DNA of 64,000 bases, from contig URFL01000003.1 in assembly GCA_900547105.1 (NCBI GenBank), positions 124,001 to 188,000 of the forward strand, read 5' to 3'. Numbering within the stretch: the stretch's first letter is position 1; every line of letters starts with the position of its first letter. Source of the stretch: an uncultured Oscillospiraceae bacterium. GTDB taxonomy: Bacteria > Bacillota > Clostridia > Oscillospirales > Acutalibacteraceae. Of the stretch, positions 1-7,815 are shown in pieces. The position numbers and the translations under genes are program-made. A model generated the notes under the pieces. It ran no database searches, had not been told where the DNA came from, and saw only the letters and a program-made list of their open reading frames with translations.

Positions 1-1301
1 ACGATACCCACAAACAGCGTAAAGCCGAAGGAGTAGACCGCACCGGTCGTCGCCGCTGGGAACATAAACAGCACCGGTTTCAGAATGGTGGCAAACAAGC
101 CATCCGGCGGGCCAAACACGCCCATCAGCACGATGGACACGATCAACACCGTCACGTTGCCATCCAAAATCGCGGAGAACGAGTTCTTGCAGCCCGCTGC
201 TACCGCGCCGTCGATAGTTTTGCCTTTGCGGATCTCTTCTTTGATGCGCTCGGCGGTGATAACGTTGCAGTCCACGCTCATGCCGATGGTCAGGATGATA
301 CCCGCGATACCGGGGAGCGTCAGCGTAAAGCCGTTAAACACCGAGAAGTAGCCGGAGATCGCCGCCAGCGCACCCGCCACCTGACCGACCAGCGCGATCA
401 CCGCGACAACACCGGGCAGACGGTACATCACGATCATAAAGATCGCCACCAGCACAAACGCGATCGCACCCGCCAGCACCATCAGATCCAGTGCCCGCTC
501 GCCCAGCGTGGGGGTCACGGTGCCGTAGCTGGCGGTGGTAATGCTGAAGGGCAGCGCGCCCGAGCTGATCAGCGTCGCCAGCGAGCTGGCTTCGGAATAC
601 TCGGAAAAGCTGCCGGAAATCACCGCGTTGCCGTCGGTGATGATGCTGTTAACAGAGGGAGCAGAGATCTGCTCGTTATCCAGCCAGATGGAGATTTTGC
701 CGTTGCCGTTGTTATACTGCTGCTCGGTCGCCTCGGCAAACGCCTTGGTACCGCTGGATTTCAACTTGAGCTGCACCACCGGCTCGCGGCTTTCGGAATC
801 GTACGCCGCACTGGCGGATTCCACATCCTCACCGGTCAGGATTGGGTCGCCCGACGGCTTGGTCATGGTGCCGTCCGAACCGGTCGTACCCTCGCCTATG
901 TAAAACTCCAACATAGCGGTTTTGCCCAGCTCCTCAATGGCGGAGGCGACATCATAGGACTCTTCGTCGCTCTTCCACGGGAACCGCGCGATCACTTGAT
1001 TGTTATTGGTATCGGCGTAGATCTCGTAATCGGTAATACCGCTGTTGACCATACGTTTTTCAATAACATTTTTAACAGCTTCAATTTGTGCGTCCGTAGC
1101 ATCGACCTTGCTGTCGGCCGGCGCAAAAGTCACATCCACACCGCCGCGGATATCGATACCAAACCGGATATCGGATGCGCTGCGGATAACGGTGTCGCTT
1201 CTGTCACCAAAGTGGGTATATACACCAAAAACGGTGGTGTAGGTCAACCCGGCGATCAGCAGGAAGACGATGAAAAACACGGATTTTGACGTTCGCTTCA
1301 T
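1..1301 (-). CDS. secD: SecD, protein-export membrane protein (3' end outside window)
   Basis: Subunit of the SecDF complex, which uses the proton motive force to help the SecYEG channel release exported proteins on the outer face of the membrane. About 433 codons are visible: an N-terminal membrane segment (residues about 5-25), the D1 motif GIDIRGGVDV near residue 46, a large extracytoplasmic P1 domain, then several membrane helices with the family motif SVDCNVITAERIKEE. The ATG at 1301 has GGAGG eight bases upstream. The gene runs off the left edge, so a fusion to SecF cannot be judged. A good promoter lies just upstream. Identification is firm from family motifs. Confidence 0.95.
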   Translation of the reverse strand, partial: MKRTSKSVFFIVFLLIAGLTYTTVFGVYTHFGDRSDTVIRSASDIRFGIDIRGGVDVTFAPADSKVDATDAQIEAVKNVIEKRMVNSGITDYEIYADTNNNQVIARFPWKSDEESYDVASAIEELGKTAMLEFYIGEGTTGSDGTMTKPSGDPILTGEDVESASAAYDSESREPVVQLKLKSSGTKAFAEATEQQYNNGNGKISIWLDNEQISAPSVNSIITDGNAVISGSFSEYSEASSLATLISSGALPFSITTASYGTVTPTLGERALDLMVLAGAIAFVLVAIFMIVMYRLPGVVAVIALVGQVAGALAAISGYFSVFNGFTLTLPGIAGIILTIGMSVDCNVITAERIKEEIRKGKTIDGAVAAGCKNSFSAILDGNVTVLIVSIVLMGVFGPPDGLFATILKPVLFMFPAATTGAVYSFGFTLFVGI

Positions 1302-1355
1302 CGGTCCATCCTCCAAAGTTCATTTGCCGCGGGTACTCCCGCAGTAATAGAAAAT

Positions 1356-1384
1356 AGTATAGTCCTTTTTTTACGAAAAGTCAA
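1356..1384 (-). promoter_or_regulatory. sigma-A-type promoter of secD
   Basis: Read on the minus strand: TTGACT (1384-1379), 17-base spacer, TATACT (1361-1356). The leader that follows contains a small GCGGG/CCCGC hairpin (about 1330-1344) before the ribosome binding site. Confidence 0.75.
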
Positions 1385-1552
1385 TGAGCACACGCGGAAA
1401 CATTTGCATTTTCATCAAAACAGCGGTTTTTTCGGCTGGTTTTTCATCATTTACACAAACCGTGCCCCGCCGACACAAAAAGGGAACGGATGAAAATAAA
1501 AATTTCTGCTTCTGCACAACGCATCTGATAATAGCAAGTGCAGACACTTCTC

Positions 1553-1941
1553 AAGCCTTCCCCTCAAGACAATTCCCCCGCGTGCGGGGGAATTGACGGC
1601 GCAGCCGACAAAAGGGGCTCGTCTTCGGGAGAAAAAGGTGCTGAGCGAAGCGAAGCGGATGAGGTGGAAAAGCAAGCAGCTTCTGGCGGCGGGCGCAGGG
1701 CCCCTTTGTGTAAAGGGGGCTGTCGCGACCCTGGTCGCGACTGGGGGATTGTTGCCGTCCAACGGACGGCGGTTGAGTGCGCGATTTTGTTACAATCCCT
1801 CCGTCACAGCTTCACGCTGTGCCACCTCCCTTTGCACAAGGGAGGCTTTAGCACACCACTAGTTTGTATAAAATTTATTGGTTTTTGACACCTCATCCAC
1901 CGCCGTTCGGCGGTCCCCCTTCCCCTCCAAGGGGAAGGCTT
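1553..1941. repeat. Family A MITE-like element interrupted by a family C element
   Basis: The left arm begins AAGCCTTCCCCT and ends GGATGAGGTG (about 1553-1673). The right arm begins CACCTCATCC and ends AAGGGGAAGGCTT (about 1890-1941). The arms are inverted relative to each other and normally flank an AT-rich core; here a complete family C element (1691-1848) sits in the core. The left arm carries an extra segment with hairpins CCCCCGCGTGCGGGGG and GTCGGCGCAGCCGAC, also seen in the copy at 62445. This and the next repeats fill the 1302-2627 gene-less stretch; no convincing gene is seen there. Confidence 0.7.
1691..1848. repeat. Family C MITE-like element, copy 1
   Basis: Starts with a GGCCCCTTTGTGTAAAGGGG-type hairpin, then a GTCGCGAC..GTCGCGAC hairpin, a GGGGGATTGTTGCCGTCC segment, and ends with CCTCCCTTTGCACAAGGGAGG. 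A second copy with the same order lies at 62808-62964. No ORF is conserved between the copies. Confidence 0.7.
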
Positions 1942-2045
1942 GATAAGCCTCATCTTTACCGATAGGCGGGAGAATCATCTCCGAGGGGAAGGCTTGCGGA
2001 GTTTCTATGTTTTCTGTGTTTTCCACAAAATTTTGAGATGAGCGC

Positions 2046-2191
2046 AAGCCTCCCTCTGACGAGGGAGGTGGATTTTTGCGCAGCAAAAAGACGGAGGGAG
2101 AGAGAAGATATTGCCTGCTTTAGGTGCCGCAAAAATTCTGTCTCTCCCTCCGTCTCGCTGACGCTCGACAGCTCCCTCGTCAGAGGGAGCC
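2046..2191. repeat. Family B MITE-like element, copy 1
   Basis: Two inverted arms, AAGCCTCCCTCTGACGAGGG... and ...CCCTCGTCAGAGGGAGCC, each carrying a GACGGAGGGAGAGA-type stretch, flank a core of about 40 bases. Copies are at 8062-8205 and 50844-50988. The flank GTCGGGTTGGTGC (about 2194-2206) is also conserved, inverted, beside the second copy. Confidence 0.7.
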
Positions 2192-2482
2192 AGTCGGGTT
2201 GGTGCAAAAACTAAAATTCAGATGTAAACCCGCGGCGTGCAAATGCATTCTCCTTGAGGAGAATGCATTTGCGGAGCCCCTGCATATTTTCTGTCATTCT
2301 GAGCGAAGCGAAGAATCTGTTTCGGCATGGTTTGTCTTTCTTCGTATCGGGCGATGCCCACATCGCACCGCCATAATTTGCTCGAGGAGAAGGCGGGCGG
2401 TTCTGCGTACGATTGGGCAGAGTGGTACATCGAGGGGGGCCAAGATATAGGGTATCCATTCTCCTTTCCCCAAACGCTGCAA

Positions 2483-2517
2483 AAAAGGTCCATTCCTATA
2501 ACAGGAATGGACCTTTT
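2483..2517. terminator. Bidirectional terminator-like hairpin downstream of mgtE
   Basis: Perfect 15-bp stem AAAAGGTCCATTCCT / AGGAATGGACCTTTT with a 5-base loop; A and T tracts on both sides fit either strand. A second inverted repeat (GGAGGCGCCAACA / TGTTGGTGCTTCC, 2595-2622) lies right after the mgtE stop but lacks a T tract. Confidence 0.7.
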
Positions 2518-2627
2518 CTAACAAATGCGCAAATTGCCGTCGGTTGCGCAGCGACACGGTGCATGAAACACCCACGCGCCAACGGGTTACCATGGAGGCG
2601 CCAACAGATGTTGGTGCTTCCATTAAA

Positions 2628-3992
2628 TCACAATCCCAGCACGGCGGTGGCGACCTGCAGATAGATGAACAGCGACAGGGCATCCACAATGGTGGTGATG
2701 AACGGGCTGGCCATAACGGCGGGGTCAAACCCAATGCGTTTCGCCAAAATCGGCAGCGAACAACCCACCAGCTTCGCCAAAAACACCGTCGCCACCAGCG
2801 TCACGCACACCACGGCGGCAACCGCCATGGTGATCGAGGTGTTGCCCAGCAGCATCCGATCCACCAGCATGATCTTGCCAAAATTGACCACCGCCAGCGT
2901 CGCGCCGGTCAGCAGACCGACCCGCGATTCTTTCCACAAAATACGGCCGATATCGCGCATTTCGATCTCATGCAGCGACAAACCACGGATGATGGTGACC
3001 GATGCCTGGCTGCCGGAGTTACCGCCGGTATCCATCAGCATCGGGATAAAGGCGGTGAGCACCGCAAACTTCGCCAGCGATTCCTCAAACGATGAAATAA
3101 TCATTCCGGTGAAGGTGGCGGACACCATCAGCACCAGCAGCCACGGAATCCGCTTGCTGAAAATCTGCACCACGCCGGTGCGCAGATATGGCTTATCCGA
3201 CGGGGTGATAGCCGCCATTTTTTCGATATCCTCGGTGGTTTCTTCTTCCAGAATATCCATCGCATCGTCGAAGGTGACGATGCCGACCAAACGCTTTTCG
3301 CCATCCACCACCGGGATCGCCACAAAGTCGTATTTGGTCAACTGGTTGGCGACTTCCTCCTGGTCATCGGTGGTGTGAACATAGATGATGTTGGTTTCCA
3401 TGATGTCTTCCAACACATCGTCGTCCTCCGCCAGCAGCAGCGCCTTGGCGCTGACCACACCCAGCAGTCGGCGCACACTGTCGGTCACATAGCAGGTGTA
3501 GATGGTTTCTTTGTCCACGCCGGTGCGGCGAATCCGCTTGATGGCATCCGCCACCGTCATGGATTTTTTCAAATCCACATATTCGGTGGTCATAATGCTG
3601 CCGGCGCTGTCTTTGGGGTATTTCAGAATGTTGTTGATCTGTTGGCGGGTTTGCGAATCCGCCGACCGCAGGATCCGCCCCACCACATTGGCGGGCATCT
3701 CTTCGATGATGTCCACCGCGTCGTCCACATACAGCTCGTCCACGACTTCCTTCAGCTCGGTATCGCTAAAACCGCGGATCAACATCTCCTGCGCGTCGGA
3801 TTCCATTTCGACAAAGGTTTCCGCCGCCAGCTCCTTGGGCAGCAGTCGAAACAGCAGCGGGGTCGCCTCTTCCGGCAGATCTTCCAGCAGCAGAGCAATG
3901 TCGGCGGCGTTCATATCCTCCAACAGCTGCTTAATGTCGCTGTATTGTTTTTGTTTTAACAAAGTCAGAATGTGCTGAATACGCTCGTTCAT
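2628..3992 (-). CDS. mgtE: MgtE-type magnesium transporter
   Basis: Mg2+ channel/transporter of the cytoplasmic membrane, 454 aa. The N-terminal helical superfamily domain covers about residues 15-125 (MSTNAADIALLLEDLP-like region), a CBS pair about 130-255 (SAGSIMTTEY at its start), and five membrane helices fill the rest, with the pore signature MLMDTGGNSGSQ. ATG 3992 is chosen because GGAGGG sits seven bases upstream; an in-frame ATG 15 bases earlier overlaps that site. The gene lies behind an M-box riboswitch, a terminator and a sigma-A-type promoter, so Mg2+ repression is expected. Firm identification. Confidence 0.97.
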   Translation of the reverse strand: MNERIQHILTLLKQKQYSDIKQLLEDMNAADIALLLEDLPEEATPLLFRLLPKELAAETFVEMESDAQEMLIRGFSDTELKEVVDELYVDDAVDIIEEMPANVVGRILRSADSQTRQQINNILKYPKDSAGSIMTTEYVDLKKSMTVADAIKRIRRTGVDKETIYTCYVTDSVRRLLGVVSAKALLLAEDDDVLEDIMETNIIYVHTTDDQEEVANQLTKYDFVAIPVVDGEKRLVGIVTFDDAMDILEEETTEDIEKMAAITPSDKPYLRTGVVQIFSKRIPWLLVLMVSATFTGMIISSFEESLAKFAVLTAFIPMLMDTGGNSGSQASVTIIRGLSLHEIEMRDIGRILWKESRVGLLTGATLAVVNFGKIMLVDRMLLGNTSITMAVAAVVCVTLVATVFLAKLVGCSLPILAKRIGFDPAVMASPFITTIVDALSLFIYLQVATAVLGL

Positions 3993-4060
3993 ATGTGTTC
4001 CCTCCAAATGTCAAGCTTGTGCATACGGGCGGAACCAAAATACAAAACGACCGTCAAAAG

Positions 4061-4141
4061 CTAGGCGTTTTCCATGGCCGCAGCCGCGAAAAACGCCCCG
4101 GTTTCTCGGGGTTTTGTACTGCCGGTACTGCCTGCGTCCAT
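4061..4141 (-). CDS. Putative 26-codon leader ORF between M-box and mgtE
   Basis: ATG at 4141 is preceded by GAGGTG at a normal distance and the frame runs 26 codons to TAG at 4061. Codons 9-18 overlap the intrinsic terminator at 4089-4111, so a ribosome translating it would cover the terminator hairpin. The predicted peptide (MDAGSTGSTKPRETG at its start) resembles nothing I recognise. It could be a regulatory leader peptide or chance; short length and lack of comparison make this weak. Confidence 0.3.
   Translation of the reverse strand: MDAGSTGSTKPRETGAFFAAAAMENA
4089..4111 (-). terminator. Intrinsic terminator in the mgtE leader
   Basis: Minus strand: CCCCG-loop-CGGGG followed within two bases by TTTTT. 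It lies between the M-box aptamer and mgtE, the position expected for the riboswitch expression platform. Confidence 0.7.
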
Positions 4142-4204
4142 GAAAATTCACCTCGTTTTCTGCAATAAAAAATCCTTGCCCGGTGCGAACCGTAACAAGG
4201 AAAA

Positions 4205-4395
4205 GCGAGCCGCCCGGCGGGCAGCCAAATATTCCAGTCGTTACCGTTCAAGCTTTAGCTTCGCAGGGCGATGAAATTGCGTTAGGCAATGCCTTGTTTG
4301 TTCGACATAACCTGTTGACCTGCTCATGGTGTCTCCACCATTTCGCGGCAGCAATCCGTATCCCTGTGGTAGCCTTACCTACCGGGTACCTGTCT
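4205..4395 (-). promoter_or_regulatory. M-box (ykoK leader) magnesium riboswitch
   Basis: The minus-strand leader of mgtE carries the conserved M-box blocks in order: GTAGGTAAGGCTACC, GGATACGGATTGCTGCC, GGTGGAGACACC, GCAGGTCAACAGG, then GCATTGCCTAACGC, CGCAGGGCGATG-complement and GAAGCTAAAGCTTGAACGG. These match the known ykoK/M-box aptamer, which folds when Mg2+ is abundant and stops expression of Mg2+ transporters. Position between a good promoter and mgtE supports the call. Boundaries are approximate. Confidence 0.9.
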
Positions 4396-4400
4396 ATACA

Positions 4401-4429
4401 AGAGTACGCCATTTGGCACGGTTTGTCAA
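4401..4429 (-). promoter_or_regulatory. Promoter of the M-box/mgtE transcript
   Basis: Minus strand: TTGACA (4429-4424), 17-base spacer, TACTCT (4406-4401), immediately upstream of the M-box. Confidence 0.75.
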
Positions 4430-4482
4430 GCGATTTTGCCCCAAAAATCCCGCCGAACGCGTAAGTTTTTGCCCGCCCGCCA

Positions 4483-4511
4483 TTGACAAAGCGCCCCGCA
4501 TCTTTTACAAT
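4483..4511 (+). promoter_or_regulatory. Promoter of the CmpB-like gene
   Basis: TTGACA (4483-4488), 17-base spacer, TACAAT (4506-4511), about 97 bases before the start codon. Confidence 0.75.
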
Positions 4512-4607
4512 AGGCTTGGATGTGCAAAAGGCTCGAACTGCTTTGGGGGTTTGAGTCTTTTCCTTATATATTCTGTCTATTCATTCCCCGCTGCGAAAGG
4601 AACGGCT

Positions 4608-5618
4608 ATGAAGAAAACGATTGAACCCTCTGCCGCGCTGGTCGAACAGCAAACCGATCTGCCGGAATATGTGTCGGCGATCGAGCAGCAAAGCGAGCTG
4701 CTGCTGGAGGTATCCCAGCAAACCCAGGAGGAGATGCAGCGCTATTATCCCCGCCTGCTGACCGACGATTGCCCCGATGCCGAAACCCAGGGGCGGGTGG
4801 AATCGCTCAAGCGCGCCACCAACAATATGACCAAAGCGCTGACCCAAACCGCCACCGTCAACGACGAGCTGAACGCACGATGGAACGATATTAAGCGCCA
4901 AAAGAAAAAGCGTAAGCTGCTGTCCCGCGCGCCCGCCAACGCCACCATCGACTGGGACGAAAGCCAGTCACAGCATTTCGCCCGCGGGCTGAACATCTAC
5001 AAGCTGCTGCTGCTTTGTTTTATCGGCAGCTTTGTCGGTGTGGTGATCGAGATGCTGTGGTGCGTTATCACCAACGGCTATCTGGAAAGCCGCTCCGGGC
5101 TGGTGTATGGGCCGTTCAACCTATTGTATGGCGCGGGCGCGGTGGCGTTGTCGGTGTGTTTGTATAAATACCGCAACCGCGGCAACTGGCTGTCTTTTTT
5201 GGGCGGCATGGTGGTGGGCAGCGTGCTGGAATACCTCTGCTCGTGGGGGCAGGAGGTGCTGCTCGGCTCCCGGTCGTGGGATTACAGCCATATGCCGTTC
5301 AATATTAACGGCCGCATCTGCCTGCTGTACTCGGTGTTTTGGGGGATGCTGGGCGTGCTGTGGATCAAGAACATCTATCCACGCATGGCCAGCTGGATCT
5401 TGAAAATCCCCAACCGCATCGGCAAAATCCTGACATGGGTGCTGACCGTGTTTCTCATCATCAACGCGTTGGTGTCCGCCGTGGCGATGTACCGGTGGTC
5501 ACAGCGGGTGAACGGGGTGGAACCCTCCAACACTTTTTGGGAATTTGTGGATGAACGGTTTCCCAACGAGCGGATGGAGCGCATCTACGCCAACATGGAG
5601 TTTTCCACGAAAAAATAG
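4608..5618 (+). CDS. Putative ABC-transporter type IV (CmpB-like) membrane protein
   Basis: 336 aa. Residues 1-120 are hydrophilic and Gln/Glu-rich, probably coiled-coil and cytoplasmic. From about residue 128 there are four to five membrane helices with the signature of the putative ABC-transporter type IV family (PF06541): GLVYGPFNLLYGAGA, then EYLCSWGQEVL and a YSxMPFNINGRICL stretch. Function of this family is not established. ATG 4608 is chosen because GAAAGGA precedes it; the frame stays open upstream but without a start signal. The gene is monocistronic with its own promoter and is divergent from mgtE. Confidence 0.8.
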   Translation: MKKTIEPSAALVEQQTDLPEYVSAIEQQSELLLEVSQQTQEEMQRYYPRLLTDDCPDAETQGRVESLKRATNNMTKALTQTATVNDELNARWNDIKRQKKKRKLLSRAPANATIDWDESQSQHFARGLNIYKLLLLCFIGSFVGVVIEMLWCVITNGYLESRSGLVYGPFNLLYGAGAVALSVCLYKYRNRGNWLSFLGGMVVGSVLEYLCSWGQEVLLGSRSWDYSHMPFNINGRICLLYSVFWGMLGVLWIKNIYPRMASWILKIPNRIGKILTWVLTVFLIINALVSAVAMYRWSQRVNGVEPSNTFWEFVDERFPNERMERIYANMEFSTKK

Positions 5619-5695
5619 CGGATGGCGGCGCCGGGCAGCGGTTTCCACGCCTTTGCCGCAGCCGCAAAAAATCCCCAATAATTCTTCATCGGCTG

Positions 5696-5724
5696 TTGAC
5701 TTTTGCCGAAGAATCTTTTATAGT
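5696..5724 (+). promoter_or_regulatory. Promoter of the transglutaminase-like lipoprotein gene
   Basis: TTGACT (5696-5701), 17-base spacer, TATAGT (5719-5724). Confidence 0.7.
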
Positions 5725-5738
5725 TTTAAGTACAGAAG

Positions 5739-5772
5739 GCGGGACTATTCCTTCGGGAAAAGTCCCGCGTTT
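5739..5772 (+). terminator. Terminator-like hairpin at the very 5' end of the transcript
   Basis: GCGGGACT (5739-5746) pairs with AGTCCCGC (5761-5768), followed by GTTTTC. Transcription from the promoter at 5696 should begin near 5731, so the hairpin forms within the first 40 nucleotides of the mRNA. It may stabilise the 5' end or act as an attenuator. Confidence 0.45.
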
Positions 5773-5831
5773 TCTACATGACCCGTGCCCGGCAGCGGCG
5801 CGGAAATTTCGGCGAAAGGGAGGAACACGGG

Positions 5832-7094
5832 TTGAAAAAACGGCTGGTCGCCATGGCGGCGTGCATCGCGATGCTTTGCAGCGGCTGTCAAGTGTTCTTC
5901 CCCGGTCAGGTTGCGCCCACACCCACGCCGGACAAAAGCGATACCGCTCCGGCGCGGTACGCCTCCGAATACGAGAACAAATGGTGCTACGAACGGCTGA
6001 GCGAGCCGCTGCGCGAATGTTACGCCGCGTTGTACGAGGCGGTGATGGACAACCGCTATGCCGACACCCGCATCACGGTGTATAAAGAGGACGCCGGCGA
6101 CACCATGGACAGCGCCAAAAAGGTGTTTCCCGGTGTGCGAGTGGCGCTGCCCCGGTATCTGGAAAGCGAAAAAGACGCCAAGCAGCTGTACCAGGCGTTT
6201 ACATGGGATAATCCGCAGTTTTTCTTTTTGAGCAACGACTATTATTACGAGGGATACCGCAACGACAAAACCGGCGCGCTGGTTTGCCGGTCAATTTGCC
6301 TGCCGTTCAACTCTACCCCCGAAGAGCGGCGCAAAACCGCCAAAAAACTGGAGCAAGCGGGAGAAGAGATGCTGAAAGACCTGCCCTCCGGCGATGATTT
6401 TTCGGTGGAGCGTGCGCTGCATGACCGGATGCTGGCGGCGTGCCGTTATCATGCCAAGGCGGGCGAGTCTCACGATATTGCCCGCTACCCCAACGCGTTC
6501 ACCGCGGTGGGGGCGTTGGTGGACGGTCAGGCGGTATGCGAGGGATATGCGCGCGGGATGCAGTATTTGCTGCAGCGCGCCGGTATCGAATGTTCGCTGG
6601 TGACCGGCATCAACGAGAAAAACGAGCCGCATATGTGGAATCTGGTCACCATCAACGGCCGCAACTACCACCTTGACCCCACATGGGACGATGTGGACGA
6701 CCGTATTCGCTACACCTTTTTTAATGTGACCACCGACAGCATCACCCGCACCCACACCATCGATGCGGACATCATCGGGGTGGACACCTGCACCGCGACG
6801 CAGGACAATTATTATCGCCGCACCGGACATTATATCGACAGCTTTGAACGCGACGACATTGCCGCGGTGATCGCGCGGGATATGAGCGCGGGCGAAACGA
6901 TGATCGATCTGCAATTTTCGCCCGCCACCTTTGTCAACGCACAACTGCTGATCAGCAACCAGTCGCTGCTGTTTGATCTGGTGCGCCGCCAGCTGCCGGA
7001 CGAGGATGCCCCGCTGTGGGAGGACTACGACGCGCGGGAAAACACCGTCTACTACACCGTGACGCTGTACCAAAAGAAAAAGGATGTTTCGTAA
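5832..7094 (+). CDS. Transglutaminase-like lipoprotein
   Basis: 420 aa exported lipoprotein. A basic N terminus and hydrophobic stretch end in CSGC, with Cys19 as the likely lipidated residue. The C-terminal half holds a transglutaminase-like (papain-fold) domain with a visible triad: Cys236 in AVCEGYARG, His267 in EPHMWNLV and Asp282 in YHLDPTWDD. Such domains in bacterial surface proteins act as proteases or cross-linking enzymes on envelope substrates; the substrate here is unknown. TTG 5832 is chosen because GGGAGG lies about eight bases upstream and the signal peptide begins there. An upstream in-frame ATG lacks a signal. Confidence 0.85.
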   Translation: MKKRLVAMAACIAMLCSGCQVFFPGQVAPTPTPDKSDTAPARYASEYENKWCYERLSEPLRECYAALYEAVMDNRYADTRITVYKEDAGDTMDSAKKVFPGVRVALPRYLESEKDAKQLYQAFTWDNPQFFFLSNDYYYEGYRNDKTGALVCRSICLPFNSTPEERRKTAKKLEQAGEEMLKDLPSGDDFSVERALHDRMLAACRYHAKAGESHDIARYPNAFTAVGALVDGQAVCEGYARGMQYLLQRAGIECSLVTGINEKNEPHMWNLVTINGRNYHLDPTWDDVDDRIRYTFFNVTTDSITRTHTIDADIIGVDTCTATQDNYYRRTGHYIDSFERDDIAAVIARDMSAGETMIDLQFSPATFVNAQLLISNQSLLFDLVRRQLPDEDAPLWEDYDARENTVYYTVTLYQKKKDVS

Positions 7095-7136
7095 AGATTT
7101 TTTGCCGTGCCTGCCCGGAAAATTTGGAAAAACCAC

Positions 7137-7166
7137 TTGACAGAGGCGCGCTGAATATGCTATGAT
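7137..7166 (+). promoter_or_regulatory. Promoter of the tRNA cluster
   Basis: TTGACA (7137-7142), 18-base spacer, TATGAT (7161-7166), about 30 bases before tRNA-Gly. Confidence 0.75.
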
Positions 7167-7196
7167 AAGGAGCACCTTAAGGCGGCGGAGCAGCAT

Positions 7197-7270
7197 GCGG
7201 GTGTAGTTCAGTGGTAGAACTCCAGCCTTCCAAGCTGGCCATGTGGGTTCGATTCCCATCACCCGCTCCA
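7197..7270 (+). tRNA. tRNA-Gly (TCC)
   Basis: Acceptor GCGGGTG/CACCCGC, anticodon stem CCAGC-CTTCCAA-GCTGG giving anticodon TCC, T-loop TTCGATT, encoded CCA. First gene of a four-tRNA cluster. Confidence 0.97.
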
Positions 7271-7294
7271 TTTTTCCCGCGTGGGAACACATTT

Positions 7295-7371
7295 GCGCCT
7301 GTAGCTCAGCTGGATAGAGCATCTGCCTTCTAAGCAGAGGGTCAGGGGTTCGAGTCCCTTCAGGCGCGCCA
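7295..7371 (+). tRNA. tRNA-Arg (TCT)
   Basis: Acceptor GCGCCTG/CAGGCGC, anticodon arm TCTGC-CTTCTAA-GCAGA with anticodon TCT, T-loop TTCGAGT, encoded CCA. Confidence 0.97.
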
Positions 7372-7382
7372 GTTATTTTTAT

Positions 7383-7460
7383 GGTGGATGTAGCTTAGTT
7401 GGTTAAAGCGCCAGTTTGTGGCACTGGAGACCGTGGGTTCGAATCCCATCTTCCACCCCA
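7383..7460 (+). tRNA. tRNA-His (GTG)
   Basis: Anticodon arm CCAGT-TTGTGGC-ACTGG with anticodon GTG. G at 7383 is the genome-encoded G-1 pairing with discriminator C73 (7457), the histidine identity pair. The acceptor stem has one T-T mismatch (7389 against 7452). Encoded CCA. Confidence 0.95.
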
Positions 7461-7507
7461 CAACAACGGGACATACGCTGTCAAAAGGTATGTCCCGTTT
7501 CCCATAT

Positions 7508-7581
7508 TGGGGTGTAGTCTAGTGGTAGGACAGCAGACTTTGACTCTGCCCGTGCTGGTTCGATTCCAGCCATCCCAGCCA
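7508..7581 (+). tRNA. tRNA-Gln (TTG)
   Basis: Acceptor TGGGGTG/CATCCCA, anticodon arm GCAGA-CTTTGAC-TCTGC with anticodon TTG, encoded CCA. A GGGACATAC/GTATGTCCC hairpin (7468-7499) separates it from tRNA-His, possibly a processing site or terminator. Confidence 0.97.
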
Positions 7582-7582
7582 A

Positions 7583-7619
7583 GCCTCGGCAGCGATTTTG
7601 TGATCGCCGCCGGGGTTTT
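7583..7619 (+). terminator. Terminator of the tRNA cluster
   Basis: Imperfect stem CCTCGGCAGCGAT / ATCGCCGCCGGGG followed by TTTTTCTTTT. Confidence 0.75.
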
Positions 7620-7815
7620 TCTTTTGGCTTGCGTGATGCTCAAGAAGAAATTTTCGCAGGGAACGATGCCCGCTTGTCGCCCCCCAACGGAGAGAGAGGG
7701 ACAATGTTGGAAAAGATTCTTCGCTTGGCTCAGAATGACAAGGAAGAAACAGAAACTCCGCAAGCCTTTCCCTCGGAGATGATTCTCCCGCCTATCGGTA
7801 AAGATGAGGTTTATC

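Noticed and set aside
1553..2191. Hairpin-repeat arrays as a CRISPR
   Set aside because: Repeats are inverted pairs with conserved cores and variable stems, not direct repeats with unique equal-length spacers; no cas gene in the window.
4054..4251. 65-codon minus-strand frame in the mgtE leader
   Set aside because: Overlaps the M-box aptamer and terminator without a ribosome site; the 26-codon ORF in another frame is the better candidate.
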